A stretch of 64,000 bases of DNA from Nitrospira sp. (GCA_016873395.1 VGXG01000001.1:80248-144247), one strand, 5' to 3'; positions 16,191-25,194 are shown, counted from the stretch's first letter. Translations and numbers: made by a program. The notes: generated from the letters alone by a model not told the origin.

Positions 16191-16715
16191 ATGCTATTAC
16201 CCGGTCACTCCCTTCGTCTTTTCTTACCGGCAATGCTCCTGGCCGTGTCTTACGGCGTGTATGCGGCGGCCGAACCTGTGATGCAGTCGAACAAACCGGG
16301 CAAGCGAGCCGATGCCGCTGCGCTTGAGCGCGGGCGCTACCTCGTCAAACTCGGTGGATGCAACGATTGCCATACACCGGGATATGCCCAGTCCGGAGGC
16401 AAGATCGATGAGAACCAGTGGCTCGTGGGCGACAAGCTCGGCTGGCGCGGGCCATGGGGCACCACCTATGCGTCCAACCTCAGGCTCTACATCACAACCC
16501 TGTCCGAGGACCAATGGGTACAAGTCGCTCGCGCCCTGCAAACGCGCCCACCCATGCCGTGGTTTACGCTTCGCGGTCTCCATGAGCGCGACCTGCGAGC
16601 GATGTACAAGTTCATCAAACACCTTGGGCCGTCTGGTGAACAGGCCCCCTCATATCTGCCGCCTGATCGGGAGCCTCCGCACCCGTATGTCCAGTTCCCG
16701 CAACCTCCGAAATGA
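16191..16715 (+). CDS. Periplasmic monohaem cytochrome c
   Basis: A 174-aa protein from ATG 16191, chosen because AAGGAG lies just upstream. It has a signal peptide (LFLPAMLLAVSYGVYAAAEP) and one haem c site in GGCNDCHTPGY near residue 57. Met residues in RPPMPWFTL are candidate distal ligands, and YKFIKHLGPSG is a typical C-terminal cytochrome helix. It resembles the small cytochromes related to alcohol or nicotinate dehydrogenase subunits. No partner oxidoreductase is adjacent, only the MarR gene upstream. Confidence 0.85.
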   Translation: MLLPGHSLRLFLPAMLLAVSYGVYAAAEPVMQSNKPGKRADAAALERGRYLVKLGGCNDCHTPGYAQSGGKIDENQWLVGDKLGWRGPWGTTYASNLRLYITTLSEDQWVQVARALQTRPPMPWFTLRGLHERDLRAMYKFIKHLGPSGEQAPSYLPPDREPPHPYVQFPQPPK

Positions 16716-16731
16716 TTCGCGAGAGAACGAA

Positions 16732-16905
16732 ATGCGATTCCGCATGACTTACGAGCCGATCACGGTCATCGCCCTCGGCCATCCCGGCGACCCGGATCAA
16801 CTTCCCGACAAGCTGCGCCAACCTAAACTGGCCGCGCGAACACGCAAACCGATCGGCGAGTTCGTTTTCAGCGGCCGTTGGGGTCAGAAGTCGAAGCTCG
16901 CCTGA
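16732..16905 (+). pseudogene. C-terminal remnant of a nitroreductase-family gene
   Basis: The 57-codon frame reads YEPITVIALGHPGDPDQLPD, then KLRQPKLAARTRKPIGEFVF, then SGRWG. This matches the last segment of nitroreductase-fold proteins (GYPGDPxxLPExLRxRExAPRxRKPLxEFVFxGxWG). The FMN-binding N-terminal part is absent, so the gene has been truncated, with the cytochrome gene now lying directly upstream. Confidence 0.75.
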
Positions 16906-16907
16906 CC

Positions 16908-17447
16908 ATGCCCATTTCCAAGGCCAGCATCCCCCGACATCGCTGCGAGTGGGGCGTGCCGACTCACAACGACCGCAAATTGTTCGAGTTCCTGATCCTA
17001 GAAGGTGCGCAGGCCGGGTTAAGTTGGGAAACAGTTTTGAAGAAGCGCTCAGCCTAACGGAAAGCCTTCGATAACTTCGATGCGAGAAAAATCGCCCGAT
17101 ACAGCCGTCACAAGAGAAAGCAGTTGCTCGCCAACCCGGGCATCATCCGCAACCGGCTCAAGATCACCTCTGCCGTTCAGAACGCGAAGGCCTTCCTCGC
17201 CGTCAAAAAAGAGTTCGGCAGTTTTGCTGCCTACATCTGGCGATTCGTCGGCGGGCGTCCTATCATGAACGCGCGGCACTCACTCAGGCAGATCCCTGCC
17301 CGCACGCTGGAATCCGATGCGATGAGTAAGGATTTGAAAAAACGAGGATTCAATTTCGTGGGTTCGACCATCTGCTATGCGTTCATGCAGGCCGTCGGCA
17401 TGGTGAACGACCATGTGACCACTTGCTTTCGTTACAATAAGACATGA
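16908..17447 (+). pseudogene. tag: DNA-3-methyladenine glycosylase I (tag), broken by a nonsense codon
   Basis: The frame from ATG 16908 encodes Tag (CEWGVPTHNDRKLFEFLILE, AGLSWETVLKKR, GIIRNRLKI, LKKRGFNFVGSTICYAFMQA, VGMVNDHVTTC). It is interrupted by an in-frame TAA at 17055-17057, where relatives have an aromatic residue before RKAFDNFD. The N-terminal zinc-binding Cys region is also degenerate, while the C-terminal His and Cys (NDHVTTC) remain. Tag removes 3-methyladenine from DNA. It directly follows the nitroreductase remnant, so this 0.7-kb patch is decaying. Confidence 0.82.
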
Positions 17448-17510
17448 CCCAGCACGTGCGTTCTTGAGAAACCGCAGGATGATAAACAACCTCACCCTTT
17501 CACGCCCATC

Positions 17511-17535
17511 GCGCGTCACGCGTCACGCGTCACGG
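17511..17535. repeat. Heptad tandem repeat (GCGTCAC type), single arm
   Basis: Three to four units of GCGTCAC directly precede the start codon at 17541. No facing arm is seen. Confidence 0.75.
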
Positions 17536-17540
17536 TTTCC

Positions 17541-18293
17541 ATGCACCTGACCATCCTCGGCTCCGGCACCAACGTTCATCCCACGCGGGCGGCGGCCGGG
17601 TACCTGGTGCAGACTGACCAGACGCTGCTCCTCGATTTTGGCCCGCGCACGCTGGGCAACCTGATGAAGCTCGGCGTGAACAGGCATGCGCTCCGCTATA
17701 TTCTCTTTTCCCACTTCCACGCCGACCATTTCGCCGACTTTATTCATTTCTTCTTCGATGCCGTCTTCTATTCCAAGTTCGTCGGCAAACGGCCGGACCT
17801 CACGATTATCGGCCCGCGTGGGACGAAGAAACTGTTCGGCCTTATGCTGAAGAATTTTCCCGGGTTCAATGCCGGCGCCTTTCGCGTGACGATTCGGGAG
17901 GTCGCGGACCGGAGCTTCCGGATCGGCCGTGCCAATATTACGGCCCGCACGGTCGAGCACAGTCAACGGCTCCACTGCCTCGGCTATCGGATTGAATATG
18001 GGAAGAAGGTGCTCGCCTACTCAGGAGACGCTATGTACTGCGATGGTCTGCTCCGCCTCTGCCACGGAGCGGACGTCGCAGTTCTGGACTGCTCGTTCCC
18101 GGCCAACCGGCCCGGTCCGAACCATCTTCACGCTGGCGACTGCGGGCGCGTGGCGCGCGAGGCCAGCGTCAAGCGCTTGGTCCTCTCGCACTTCTATCCG
18201 ATCACGGAACGGTTCGACGTCAAGAAGCAGGCGGGCCGCTTGTTTAAAGGGAGGATTACGATGGGACGGGATTTGATGCGGGTCGTGCTGTAG
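17541..18293 (+). CDS. Metallo-beta-lactamase-fold hydrolase, RNase Z-like
   Basis: A 250-aa protein with the MBL metal motif SHFHADHFADF (near residue 57), an upstream LGSGTNVHPTRAAAGYLV like that of RNase Z proteins, YSGDAMYCDGLL, and the distal LSHFYP. It lacks the long exosite arm of canonical RNase Z and may be an arylsulfatase-like or phosphodiesterase member. A heptad repeat just before the ATG replaces any clear ribosome-binding site. The MITE-like element copy 2 follows its stop. Confidence 0.82.
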   Translation: MHLTILGSGTNVHPTRAAAGYLVQTDQTLLLDFGPRTLGNLMKLGVNRHALRYILFSHFHADHFADFIHFFFDAVFYSKFVGKRPDLTIIGPRGTKKLFGLMLKNFPGFNAGAFRVTIREVADRSFRIGRANITARTVEHSQRLHCLGYRIEYGKKVLAYSGDAMYCDGLLRLCHGADVAVLDCSFPANRPGPNHLHAGDCGRVAREASVKRLVLSHFYPITERFDVKKQAGRLFKGRITMGRDLMRVVL

Positions 18294-18321
18294 CGCGGCG
18301 CGACTCGAACGGATTCGCCTT

Positions 18322-18505
18322 TAGCCCGCATTATTCATGAACGCTTCTGCTGCAAACGCGGATACGCTGTTCCGATGGACGTGCTCGCCACTCAGTCGGT
18401 CAACATACTGTTTCAAGTATGCCTCCCTCCTTCCTGGCTGCGCTTGCCCGTCTCACAACGCGTCTGCGCGTTTTCGCGACGAACCGCCATGAATAATGCG
18501 GGCTA
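18322..18505. repeat. MITE-like element, copy 2
   Basis: TAGCCCGCATTATTCATGA (18322-18340) is inverted at 18487-18505. The core hairpin is ATACT-GTTTCA-AGTAT, which differs from copy 1 by a compensating pair (A-T for G-C). The right end supplies the TAG stop of the adjacent minus-strand gene, as copy 1 does for gpsA. Confidence 0.8.
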
Positions 18506-19381
18506 GCCGCCCTGGCATTGTTCCTGACTGCCGCCCGTGGGACCTTCCAACGCCTCAATGAACCGGCCCAGCCGGGCCCCCTTCACCGGATCGTCCAGCT
18601 TCTGGTAAATGGCGATGAGGTTCTTCACGATCCGGACCAAAATGGCACGGGTGGAGCTTTTCTGCAGATATTTTTCCTCGAAGCCATACCCGGCCTGCGT
18701 CAGGAATCGCGCGCAGTCCTTCTCGGTCAGCAAGGCCCCGCCGTTGAAGCAGTCGATGAAGATTTTGTAGCGTTCCGAGTCGAACTTGACGAGGAAATGA
18801 CCGGGCATGCCGATGCCCGCCACCGGCAACCTCAAGCGACGCGCCACCAGCAGGTAGATGACCGACAGGCTGATCGGGATGCCGGTCCGACGCTCGAGCA
18901 CCCGGTTCAGATAGCTGTTGTCCGCCTCATAGTAATTCTTGGTATTGCCCCGGAACCCCTGTTCGGCGAACAGGTACCGCCCCAGTGTTTTCACCGTTTC
19001 CTCACCGGACACCCGAGGTCCCATGCGGTCCCGGACCTCAGCCGCCATCGCATCGAGCTGCCTGGTGTAGATTCGCGCCTCCAGGCTGGGATAGGCGTAG
19101 CGGGCGATCAGGAACGCGCCGGCTTCCAGGTCGATCCGATCGTCCGGCCTGGCCGCCAGGTCGCGAAGCTCTTCCTGCAGCCGGCTGCCTCGGATCTCAT
19201 CGAGGACCTCCTCGATCCGCCTGGCCATCTCCGGTTGCTCGATCTCAGCTTCCTGCAAGAGGGGAACGGCCGAATCGCCGATCTCGACCAGCTTGCCGCT
19301 GATGGTCTTGACGATCCGCTCGTTCTCGTCGGACAGGAGCTTGATCAACGCCCGAATCTGATTTTCACCGGCCTGCGTCAT
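18503..19381 (-). CDS. SirB1-like transglutaminase-fold protein
   Basis: A 292-aa protein. The region ADNSYLNRVLERRTGIPISL, then SVIYLLVARRLRLPVAGIGMP, then GHFLVKF is the signature of SirB1/Transglut_core2 proteins. The N-terminal part (IRALIKLLSDENERIVKTIS) looks HEAT-like, which is common in this family. Biochemical role is unsettled. The stop codon lies in a MITE-like element terminus. The next minus-strand gene upstream begins only after a long heptad repeat. Confidence 0.8.
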   Translation of the reverse strand: MTQAGENQIRALIKLLSDENERIVKTISGKLVEIGDSAVPLLQEAEIEQPEMARRIEEVLDEIRGSRLQEELRDLAARPDDRIDLEAGAFLIARYAYPSLEARIYTRQLDAMAAEVRDRMGPRVSGEETVKTLGRYLFAEQGFRGNTKNYYEADNSYLNRVLERRTGIPISLSVIYLLVARRLRLPVAGIGMPGHFLVKFDSERYKIFIDCFNGGALLTEKDCARFLTQAGYGFEEKYLQKSSTRAILVRIVKNLIAIYQKLDDPVKGARLGRFIEALEGPTGGSQEQCQGG

Positions 19382-19410
19382 ACGCCGTCCGTCTCGCGTA
19401 TCTCGTCGTC

Positions 19411-19556
19411 AGTCACACGTGGCAAGTCCCAAGTGGCAAGTGCACAAGTGACCAAGTAACAAGGGCCCGAAACTTGTTTTGGCTACTTGCAGCTTGTCAG
19501 CTTGGTCACTTGTCAGCTCGCTCCATTTGTCATTGGCCCGTTTCACGTTTCACGTC
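19411..19556. repeat. Long heptad repeat palindrome (CAAGTGG/CCACTTG-like)
   Basis: Left arm at about 19411-19462 (GGCAAGTCCCAAGTGGCAAG and on), right arm at about 19480-19518 (GCTTGTCAGCTTGGTCACTT and on), plus a second short array of TTTCACG units near 19540-19556. Confidence 0.78.
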
Positions 19557-19560
19557 TCTT

Positions 19561-20340
19561 TCAACCCATTGCCCGGCGGAACGCTTTGGCACTGCCGTAC
19601 AGGCAGAGCGCGTCAAAGGCCACCATGATCACCACAACCATGGCGACGGGACCCAGCGCGGCAGCCCAGCCGGACAGGATCAACGGCCGGACCGCGTCGA
19701 TAGCCCAGGTCATGGGATTGAACCGGGCCAGCAGGCTCATCCAAGCCGGCATCGCCGATAAGGGAACCAGGGCCGAACTCAGAAAGATCATCGGCAGCGA
19801 AAGAAACCCGAGCACGGAGAAAAAATCACCGTGGCTCTTGACCGAAAACGCCAAGGCCATCGAGATGGCGGTCAACCCGACGCCGAACAGCAGGCCGATG
19901 AGCAGGATGACCGCTACGCCCAGAAAGCCGGTGGCCGGACGGACGCCGAAGAGAAAGGCAACGCCCAGGATCACCAGGACTTGCAGGCTCGTGATCGTCA
20001 TCACGAAGAGAAACCGGCTCAGGATCACGGAAGTGCGATGGATCGGCGTCGACATCAGCCGCTCCAGGAAGCCGTTCTCCTTGTCGAAGAGGAGATCCAC
20101 CCCGCCCGCCAGCCCGTTGTTGAGCACCGTCATCACCACCACCCCGGCTGCCAGAAAGCTGATGTAGGTGGGCGCCTGGACCACCTGCGTATCCGCCGCC
20201 CGCTGGAAGAGGTTGCCGAAGAAGATCAGCCAGAACAGCATCGGCTGCACCAGCGTGAACAGCATGCTGAACTTCTCGCGGCTGAGCCGGCGGACCCACC
20301 GCATGGTCAAGGCACTGATTTCTTGAAGATATTCGCGCAT
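19561..20340 (-). CDS. ABC-2 type transporter permease (DrrB-like)
   Basis: A 259-aa inner-membrane protein with six hydrophobic segments, the conserved FLERLMSTPIHRTSVILSR loop, and the FLSSALVPLSAMPAWMSLLA signature of DrrB/NodJ-type permeases. It would pair with the ATPase immediately upstream to form an exporter. The substrate is unknown. A heptad palindrome separates the two genes. Its 3' side carries another heptad array. Confidence 0.9.
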   Translation of the reverse strand: MREYLQEISALTMRWVRRLSREKFSMLFTLVQPMLFWLIFFGNLFQRAADTQVVQAPTYISFLAAGVVVMTVLNNGLAGGVDLLFDKENGFLERLMSTPIHRTSVILSRFLFVMTITSLQVLVILGVAFLFGVRPATGFLGVAVILLIGLLFGVGLTAISMALAFSVKSHGDFFSVLGFLSLPMIFLSSALVPLSAMPAWMSLLARFNPMTWAIDAVRPLILSGWAAALGPVAMVVVIMVAFDALCLYGSAKAFRRAMG

Positions 20341-20350
20341 GAAATTCGGT

Positions 20351-20424
20351 TAAAAGTTTTCAGTTATCAGTTCTTAGTTTTCAGTTCTCAGATTTTAAAC
20401 TGATCACTGATAACTGATTACTCT
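20351..20424. repeat. Heptad repeat palindrome (AGTTTTC/AGTTATC type)
   Basis: Left arm 20351-20392 has five consecutive 7-base units starting AGTT. Right arm 20396-20424 (ACTGATCACTGATAACTG and on) is its complement with shifts. It sits between the ABC ATPase and permease genes. Confidence 0.85.
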
Positions 20425-21395
20425 TCAGCCTCCGGAAACTCACTGCGGATCGCGTGACCCGTGTGCGCCACGAAGACGTCGTCCAGCCTCGGACGGTGGT
20501 ACTCGATGAATTCCAGCCGACAGGCGAGACGGCCGGCCGCCTCCAGGACTGCGGGCAAGGCCTTCTCCGGAGACTCCACCCTGATCTCCAGGCCGGTCGG
20601 TCTGGTACTGATCGCCCGGATGGCCGGCAGGCCCTTCAGAGCGGAGGCCAACAGCTCAACCCGTCCCATGTCGGCCTCGCCTACGGTCAATGACAGGGTG
20701 TCCCCCCCCAACGCCGTTTTGAGCTCGCTGGGCGATCCCAGCGCTTTGATACGTCCTTCGTCGATGATCGCCAGTCGATCGCACAACTGATCCGCCTCAT
20801 CCAGGTAGTTGGTGGTCATGACCACCGTGATGCCCCGTTCCCGCAGACGCCGGATATACTCCCAGATCCGCAGGCGACTCTGCACGTCCAATCCCAATGT
20901 CGGCTCATCGAGGAAGAGGATCTTGGGGTTGGGCAAGAGTCCACAGGCAATGTCCAGCTTGCGTTTCATGCCCCCCGAATAGGTCTTTGCCGGCAGGTCG
21001 GCCTTGCCCTCCAGATCCACGAGCTTCAAGAGCTCAGCGATCCGGCGGCAGCTCTCGTCTTTGGGTAGGTGGTAGAGATCGCCGAGCAGGAGCAAATGCT
21101 CCCGGCCGGTGAGGAAACGATCGATGGCCCGCTCCTGCGGCACGTAGCCGATCAGCCGGCGGACCGCTTCGGCCTCTCGGACCACGTCGTGGCCCAGCAC
21201 CGTGGCCTGGCCGGTGGTCGGACGCAAGAGCGTGATGAGGACACGAAGCGTTGTGCTCTTACCGGCCCCGTTGGGCCCCAGCAGCCCGAAGATCTCTCCG
21301 GCATAGACTTGGAAGGAAAGATCCTGGACGGCTGTGACGCCGTCATAGACCTTGCCCAGCTTCGAGACGTCGATGGCGACTGCCCGGCCCATCAT
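20418..21395 (-). CDS. ABC transporter ATP-binding protein (DrrA-like)
   Basis: A 325-aa ATPase with Walker A GPNGAGKST (after LLGLL-type strand IFGLL), signature YSGGMKRKLDIA, Walker B ILFLDEPTLGLD and H-loop replaced by VVMTTNYLDEADQLCD, typical of the drug/daunorubicin-type exporters. The C-terminal 100 residues form the usual DrrA extension. Starts 21395, 21392 or 21401 are all possible after AAAAGGATGGGG. The upstream 21428 start overlaps the LON gene. It partners the downstream permease. Confidence 0.93.
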   Translation of the reverse strand: MMGRAVAIDVSKLGKVYDGVTAVQDLSFQVYAGEIFGLLGPNGAGKSTTLRVLITLLRPTTGQATVLGHDVVREAEAVRRLIGYVPQERAIDRFLTGREHLLLLGDLYHLPKDESCRRIAELLKLVDLEGKADLPAKTYSGGMKRKLDIACGLLPNPKILFLDEPTLGLDVQSRLRIWEYIRRLRERGITVVMTTNYLDEADQLCDRLAIIDEGRIKALGSPSELKTALGGDTLSLTVGEADMGRVELLASALKGLPAIRAISTRPTGLEIRVESPEKALPAVLEAAGRLACRLEFIEYHRPRLDDVFVAHTGHAIRSEFPEAEE

Positions 21396-21405
21396 CCCCA
21401 TCCTT

Positions 21406-22077
21406 TTACGCGTCGCCTTTCGCGCCACCGCGTTCGTCGAGCTTGAACTGGATCAGGTCGCGCAGCCGGCTGGCCCGTTGCCAAAGGCCGTCGGCTTCCA
21501 CGAGAAACTGTTTTTCAAGAGGAGTCAGGTCCAAGTAGGTCGCCAGGCTATTGACGAGCACTTCGTCATCGACATCAGGGCGAACCAGCCCCTGCCACTG
21601 ATGACCGTCCTCGCAGGAGATCAGGTACCGCTCCAGAGCGCGGACCAGTTCCGTTCGCACGGATGGCCCCAACGGCGTATCGGCTTCGGCCGGTTTCAAG
21701 GCCACTCGAGCCTCGCGGTAGCCTCTCTCGAAATATTGCTCGCGCACCTCGAATCGGTGCAACCCCTGAAGAAGGATGTTGTAGCGGCCGTCCGGCAAGG
21801 GCTGCACGCTGACCAACCGCCCAACGCACCCCATCTCGAAGATGGGCGGGTTCCCGTAGTAGTCCTGCTCCCACCCTTCCTTGAGCAACACCATCCCGAT
21901 GCACCGTCCGCCGGCGGCTGCATCGGCCACCATGGCCCGGTAGCGAGGCTCGAAGATATGCAGCGGCAAGTACATCTTCGGGAAGAACACGACGTTCGGA
22001 AGGGGAAAGAGGGGGAACCGCTCCGGCACGCGGAACAGGTCTTTGCCGGGAGGAGTCCGCTCCTGCTCGATTTGCAT
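21406..22077 (-). CDS. LON substrate-binding-domain protein
   Basis: A 223-aa stand-alone LON N-terminal domain: FPLFPLPNVVFFPKMYLPLHIFEPRYRAM near the start, EMGCVGRLVSVQPLPDGRYNILLQG in the middle, then a helical bundle. There is no AAA or protease domain, so it is not Lon itself. The role of such proteins is unknown, perhaps substrate recognition. It lies 10 bases upstream of the ABC ATPase gene on the same strand. Confidence 0.9.
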   Translation of the reverse strand: MQIEQERTPPGKDLFRVPERFPLFPLPNVVFFPKMYLPLHIFEPRYRAMVADAAAGGRCIGMVLLKEGWEQDYYGNPPIFEMGCVGRLVSVQPLPDGRYNILLQGLHRFEVREQYFERGYREARVALKPAEADTPLGPSVRTELVRALERYLISCEDGHQWQGLVRPDVDDEVLVNSLATYLDLTPLEKQFLVEADGLWQRASRLRDLIQFKLDERGGAKGDA

Positions 22078-22232
22078 GCTTCACGATAGCCGAAGGTCCC
22101 TCACTGTGTCAACTGCGCGTCGGCTCCCTTCGACGACCAATAAATTGCTCGAAACCCTCTCCAGCAGAGGAGATTTGCGTCCTCGCCTCCCGCGTGCTAT
22201 AAGCCTCTCCAGGAGAGGATGACCTCAATCTC

Positions 22233-23462
22233 GTGGCTGGGAGGCTCTGCATTCAGGCCGTGCCCTATGGGATCCCCAACCGTCCGCCGCATCGGACAGC
22301 CTGGCCGGCTCGATTCAGCCGACACGTTGCGATCGGCGTCTGTTTGACCGCACACCTGGCCTTGGCCGCTTCAGCCCCTGCCGGAAATCCCGCGGCAGGC
22401 AATCCCCCTCTCCCTCCGTCTGCATTCCGACCGGCGCTCGCAGGATATCCGTATCACTTCCCGTTCGACCACGGATCTCACGACGAGTTCCGTACCGAGT
22501 GGTGGTACTACACGGGACATCTTTCCACGAAACAACACCGGCGGTTTGGGTATCAACTCACCTTCTTCCGAAGGGGCGTGGACCAGCCCTCGGTCAACTC
22601 CAACCCCTCCCGCTGGGCGATGCGGCACCTCTACTTGGCTCACCTGGCCTTGTCGGATCACGAGCGGTCCCGCTTCCGCTACGCCGAAAAGGTGAGCCGG
22701 GCGGGCATCGGAAAAGCCGGCGCCGAGACCGGGCGCCTGCATGTCTGGATCGACCGCTGGAGCGCTGACACGCCGTCATCGGAACAGGATCGCCACTATC
22801 TTCGGGCCTCGGCCGAAGACTTCTCGCTGGACCTCACCGTGACGTCTGAAAAATCCCCGATCATCCACGGCCGGGCAGGGGTCAGCCGAAAGGGTCGCGC
22901 GGTGGAGCAGGCCTCCCACTACTATTCCCTGACCCGCCTGGCGACGACCGGCACCCTCGTCGTGGAGGGGGAGATCATGGAAGTCGAGGGGACCAGTTGG
23001 ATGGACCACGAGTTCGGCTCCGGCGACCTGGGGGCCGATCAAGTCGGATGGGACTGGTTCAGCTTCCAACTGGACAACCGGACCGAGTTGATGTTCTATC
23101 GGTTGCGCCGTGCCGACGGGACGGCTGATCCGGCCTCCAGCGGAACCCTGATCCTTCCGGATGGACGGTCGCAGCACCTTCTGCTGTCGGACGTCCGGAT
23201 CGAGCCGCTGGATTACTGGACCAGCGGCGCGAGCGGCGCCCGCTATCCCAGTCGCTGGCGCTTCTCTGTGCCGACGGCCGGCCTGACCTTGGACGTAACT
23301 CCCAGGCTCCCAAATCAGGAGCTGATCACCCAACGCAGCACTCAGGTGACCTATTGGGAGGGGGCCGTGGAGATCGCCGGCGCGCTTCGTGAGGCGCCGA
23401 TCGCCGGACTGGGCTACGTCGAGCTGACCGGCTATGCCGAGCGGTTTAGACAGAAACTATGA
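22233..23462 (+). CDS. AttH/CrtC-like lipocalin-domain secreted protein
   Basis: A 409-aa protein with an N-terminal export signal (HVAIGVCLTAHLALAASAPA). The motifs EFRTEWWYYTGHL, FGYQLTFFRRG, HLYLAHLALSDH and GTSWMDHEFGS define the AttH/CrtC-like family, related to carotenoid 1,2-hydratase. Family members often sit beside FtsX-type ABC exporters; here a DrrAB-type exporter lies about 1 kb away on the other strand. Enzyme activity is not established. Its stop overlaps the next start by ATGA. Confidence 0.85.
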   Translation: MAGRLCIQAVPYGIPNRPPHRTAWPARFSRHVAIGVCLTAHLALAASAPAGNPAAGNPPLPPSAFRPALAGYPYHFPFDHGSHDEFRTEWWYYTGHLSTKQHRRFGYQLTFFRRGVDQPSVNSNPSRWAMRHLYLAHLALSDHERSRFRYAEKVSRAGIGKAGAETGRLHVWIDRWSADTPSSEQDRHYLRASAEDFSLDLTVTSEKSPIIHGRAGVSRKGRAVEQASHYYSLTRLATTGTLVVEGEIMEVEGTSWMDHEFGSGDLGADQVGWDWFSFQLDNRTELMFYRLRRADGTADPASSGTLILPDGRSQHLLLSDVRIEPLDYWTSGASGARYPSRWRFSVPTAGLTLDVTPRLPNQELITQRSTQVTYWEGAVEIAGALREAPIAGLGYVELTGYAERFRQKL

Positions 23463-24535
23463 GTCGGCTCCTTGTTCGCGACAGACCGCTCGCCACCAAC
23501 CGGCCGCCCCTCGCATGTGTTGCCCTGCTGGCCCTGCTTTGCGGCTGCGGCAGGCAGAGCGACACCATCGTCTCGATCGCGCTGCACCCGACGAACCAGC
23601 ACATCATGTACGTGGCGACGAACGAATCGGTCTACAAGACCAGGGACGGCGGCGACACCTGGGAACGGATGGCCACCGACTTGAGTACCTATCGCGTCAT
23701 TACCCTGGCCCTGGATCCGAAGCGTCCGGCCTCCGTCTACGCCGGCACGATGGGGGACGCGGTCTACAAGAGTCCGGATGGAGGGCAGCGCTGGATTGTC
23801 CACAATGCCGGCCTCAAAGAGCATATTTCCGTCGTCAACCAATTTGTGTTCGATTCTCGTGACAGTGAGACGGTCTATGCCGCCACGACGGTTGGGGTCT
23901 TCCGCACCACGGACGGAGGCCGCCTGTGGGACGAGCGGATGACGGGGATGAAAGAGGTGCATATCGTCTTCAGCCTCGCCATGGACCCGACGAGGCCCCA
24001 CGTCTTTTACGCAGGGACCTCCGGGGGCGTGTACCGAAGCGCCGACGCGACCGCCACCTGGCAGAAGATCAACGAGGGGCTCATCCCCGCCGAGATCCTG
24101 GACGCCTCGCTGGCATTAGGCGTGAGCAGTCTGGCGGTGGATCGCCAACATCCGGACACGGTCTATGCCGGCACAAACAAGGGCCTCTTCAAGAGCGCCA
24201 ACAGGGGTGAGTCCTGGGTGCGTATCGGACAGTCCATGACGGATCAGTACATCAGTTGCATCGTGATCGCCCCGGACGACACCGCCATCCTGTACGTGGG
24301 AGGACGAGCCGGTATTCAGAAGAGCGTCGACGGAGGACAGACCTGGCAGGTCATGAACGAGGGGTTGGCCACCACCAACATCCGCACGATCGTCATGAGC
24401 CCGCTTGATTCGCGCACGCTCTTTGCCGGCACCAACGGCAGCGGACTCTATCGGAGCCGCGACGGCGCGAAAAGCTGGGCGCGGGTGCCGCTGGCTTCCA
24501 AAGAAGAAGCGACCGCCCCCGCCACCGGCGGGTAG
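23459..24535 (+). CDS. BNR/YCF48-like beta-propeller lipoprotein
   Basis: A 358-aa lipoprotein with lipobox LALLCGC near residue 29. It has a run of about six Asp-box repeats, each with (S/T)xDGGxxW and a following VYAGT-type strand (YKTRDGGDTWERM, YKSPDGGQRWI, FRTTDGGRLW, QKSVDGGQTWQVM, YRSRDGAKSWARV). These form a sortilin/Ycf48-type propeller. Ycf48 is an assembly factor, but the role here is unknown. It is coupled to the AttH-like gene by a 4-base overlap. Confidence 0.85.
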   Translation: MSRLLVRDRPLATNRPPLACVALLALLCGCGRQSDTIVSIALHPTNQHIMYVATNESVYKTRDGGDTWERMATDLSTYRVITLALDPKRPASVYAGTMGDAVYKSPDGGQRWIVHNAGLKEHISVVNQFVFDSRDSETVYAATTVGVFRTTDGGRLWDERMTGMKEVHIVFSLAMDPTRPHVFYAGTSGGVYRSADATATWQKINEGLIPAEILDASLALGVSSLAVDRQHPDTVYAGTNKGLFKSANRGESWVRIGQSMTDQYISCIVIAPDDTAILYVGGRAGIQKSVDGGQTWQVMNEGLATTNIRTIVMSPLDSRTLFAGTNGSGLYRSRDGAKSWARVPLASKEEATAPATGG

Positions 24536-24548
24536 GAGTCAGGCACAG

Positions 24549-25163
24549 ATGACGACGATTGTTCTCGTCAGGCACGGAGAGACGGACTGGAACCGCAGCG
24601 GCCAGATCATGGGAGAGCGGCCGGTGCCATTGAACCGGCAGGGAGAAATTCAGGCGACCAGGCTGGCTTCCCTGCTCAAGAGGCGACCGGTCGGCGCCAT
24701 CTACTCCAGCCCGGTGGCCCGGACCGTGCAAACGGCCGAGATCCTGGCTCAGACGCTGCACGTGCCGGTGAGGACCGATCCAGGGCTCACGGAGATCGGG
24801 GTCGGGCAATGGGAAGGGCGGTTTTGGAAAGACCTGGCGGATGAACTCGTACGGCAGAACTTCTATCGCAATCCGCTTGAGGCACGCCCTCCCGGAGGGG
24901 AAACGCTCCGCGAGGTCCAGACGCGAGCCGTGGCAGCAGTCGAGCGGGCCAGCGCCGACGCCGCCGGCCCCCTGCTGGTCGTATCCCATGCAGACGTGGT
25001 CCGCGCCATCCTGGCCCACTACCTTCGGTTCGACTTGCAGACGGTCCGCCAACTACGCATCGACCATGCGTCCTTGACCGTTTTCCAGCTCAATGGAACC
25101 ACCGCGGACCTTCTCTGCCTGAACTATCCCCCCGACCTCAATTCCCTCTGGCCAGCCGGCTGA
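24549..25163 (+). CDS. Histidine phosphatase superfamily protein (phosphoglycerate-mutase-like)
   Basis: A 204-aa protein from ATG 24549 (MTTIVLVRHGETDWNRSGQ). It has the RHG catalytic motif, PLNRQGEIQATRLA, SSPVARTVQTAEI, the acid residue in LTEIGVGQWEGR and the second His in VVSHADVVRAIL. This fits the cofactor-independent acid-phosphatase branch (CobC/GpmB-like). An upstream frame to 24405 is only the end of the previous gene in another frame. It follows the propeller gene by 13 bases. Confidence 0.9.
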   Translation: MTTIVLVRHGETDWNRSGQIMGERPVPLNRQGEIQATRLASLLKRRPVGAIYSSPVARTVQTAEILAQTLHVPVRTDPGLTEIGVGQWEGRFWKDLADELVRQNFYRNPLEARPPGGETLREVQTRAVAAVERASADAAGPLLVVSHADVVRAILAHYLRFDLQTVRQLRIDHASLTVFQLNGTTADLLCLNYPPDLNSLWPAG

Positions 25164-25194
25164 AGCGGCGCCGCTTCCGATTCGTCCGTCGTTC

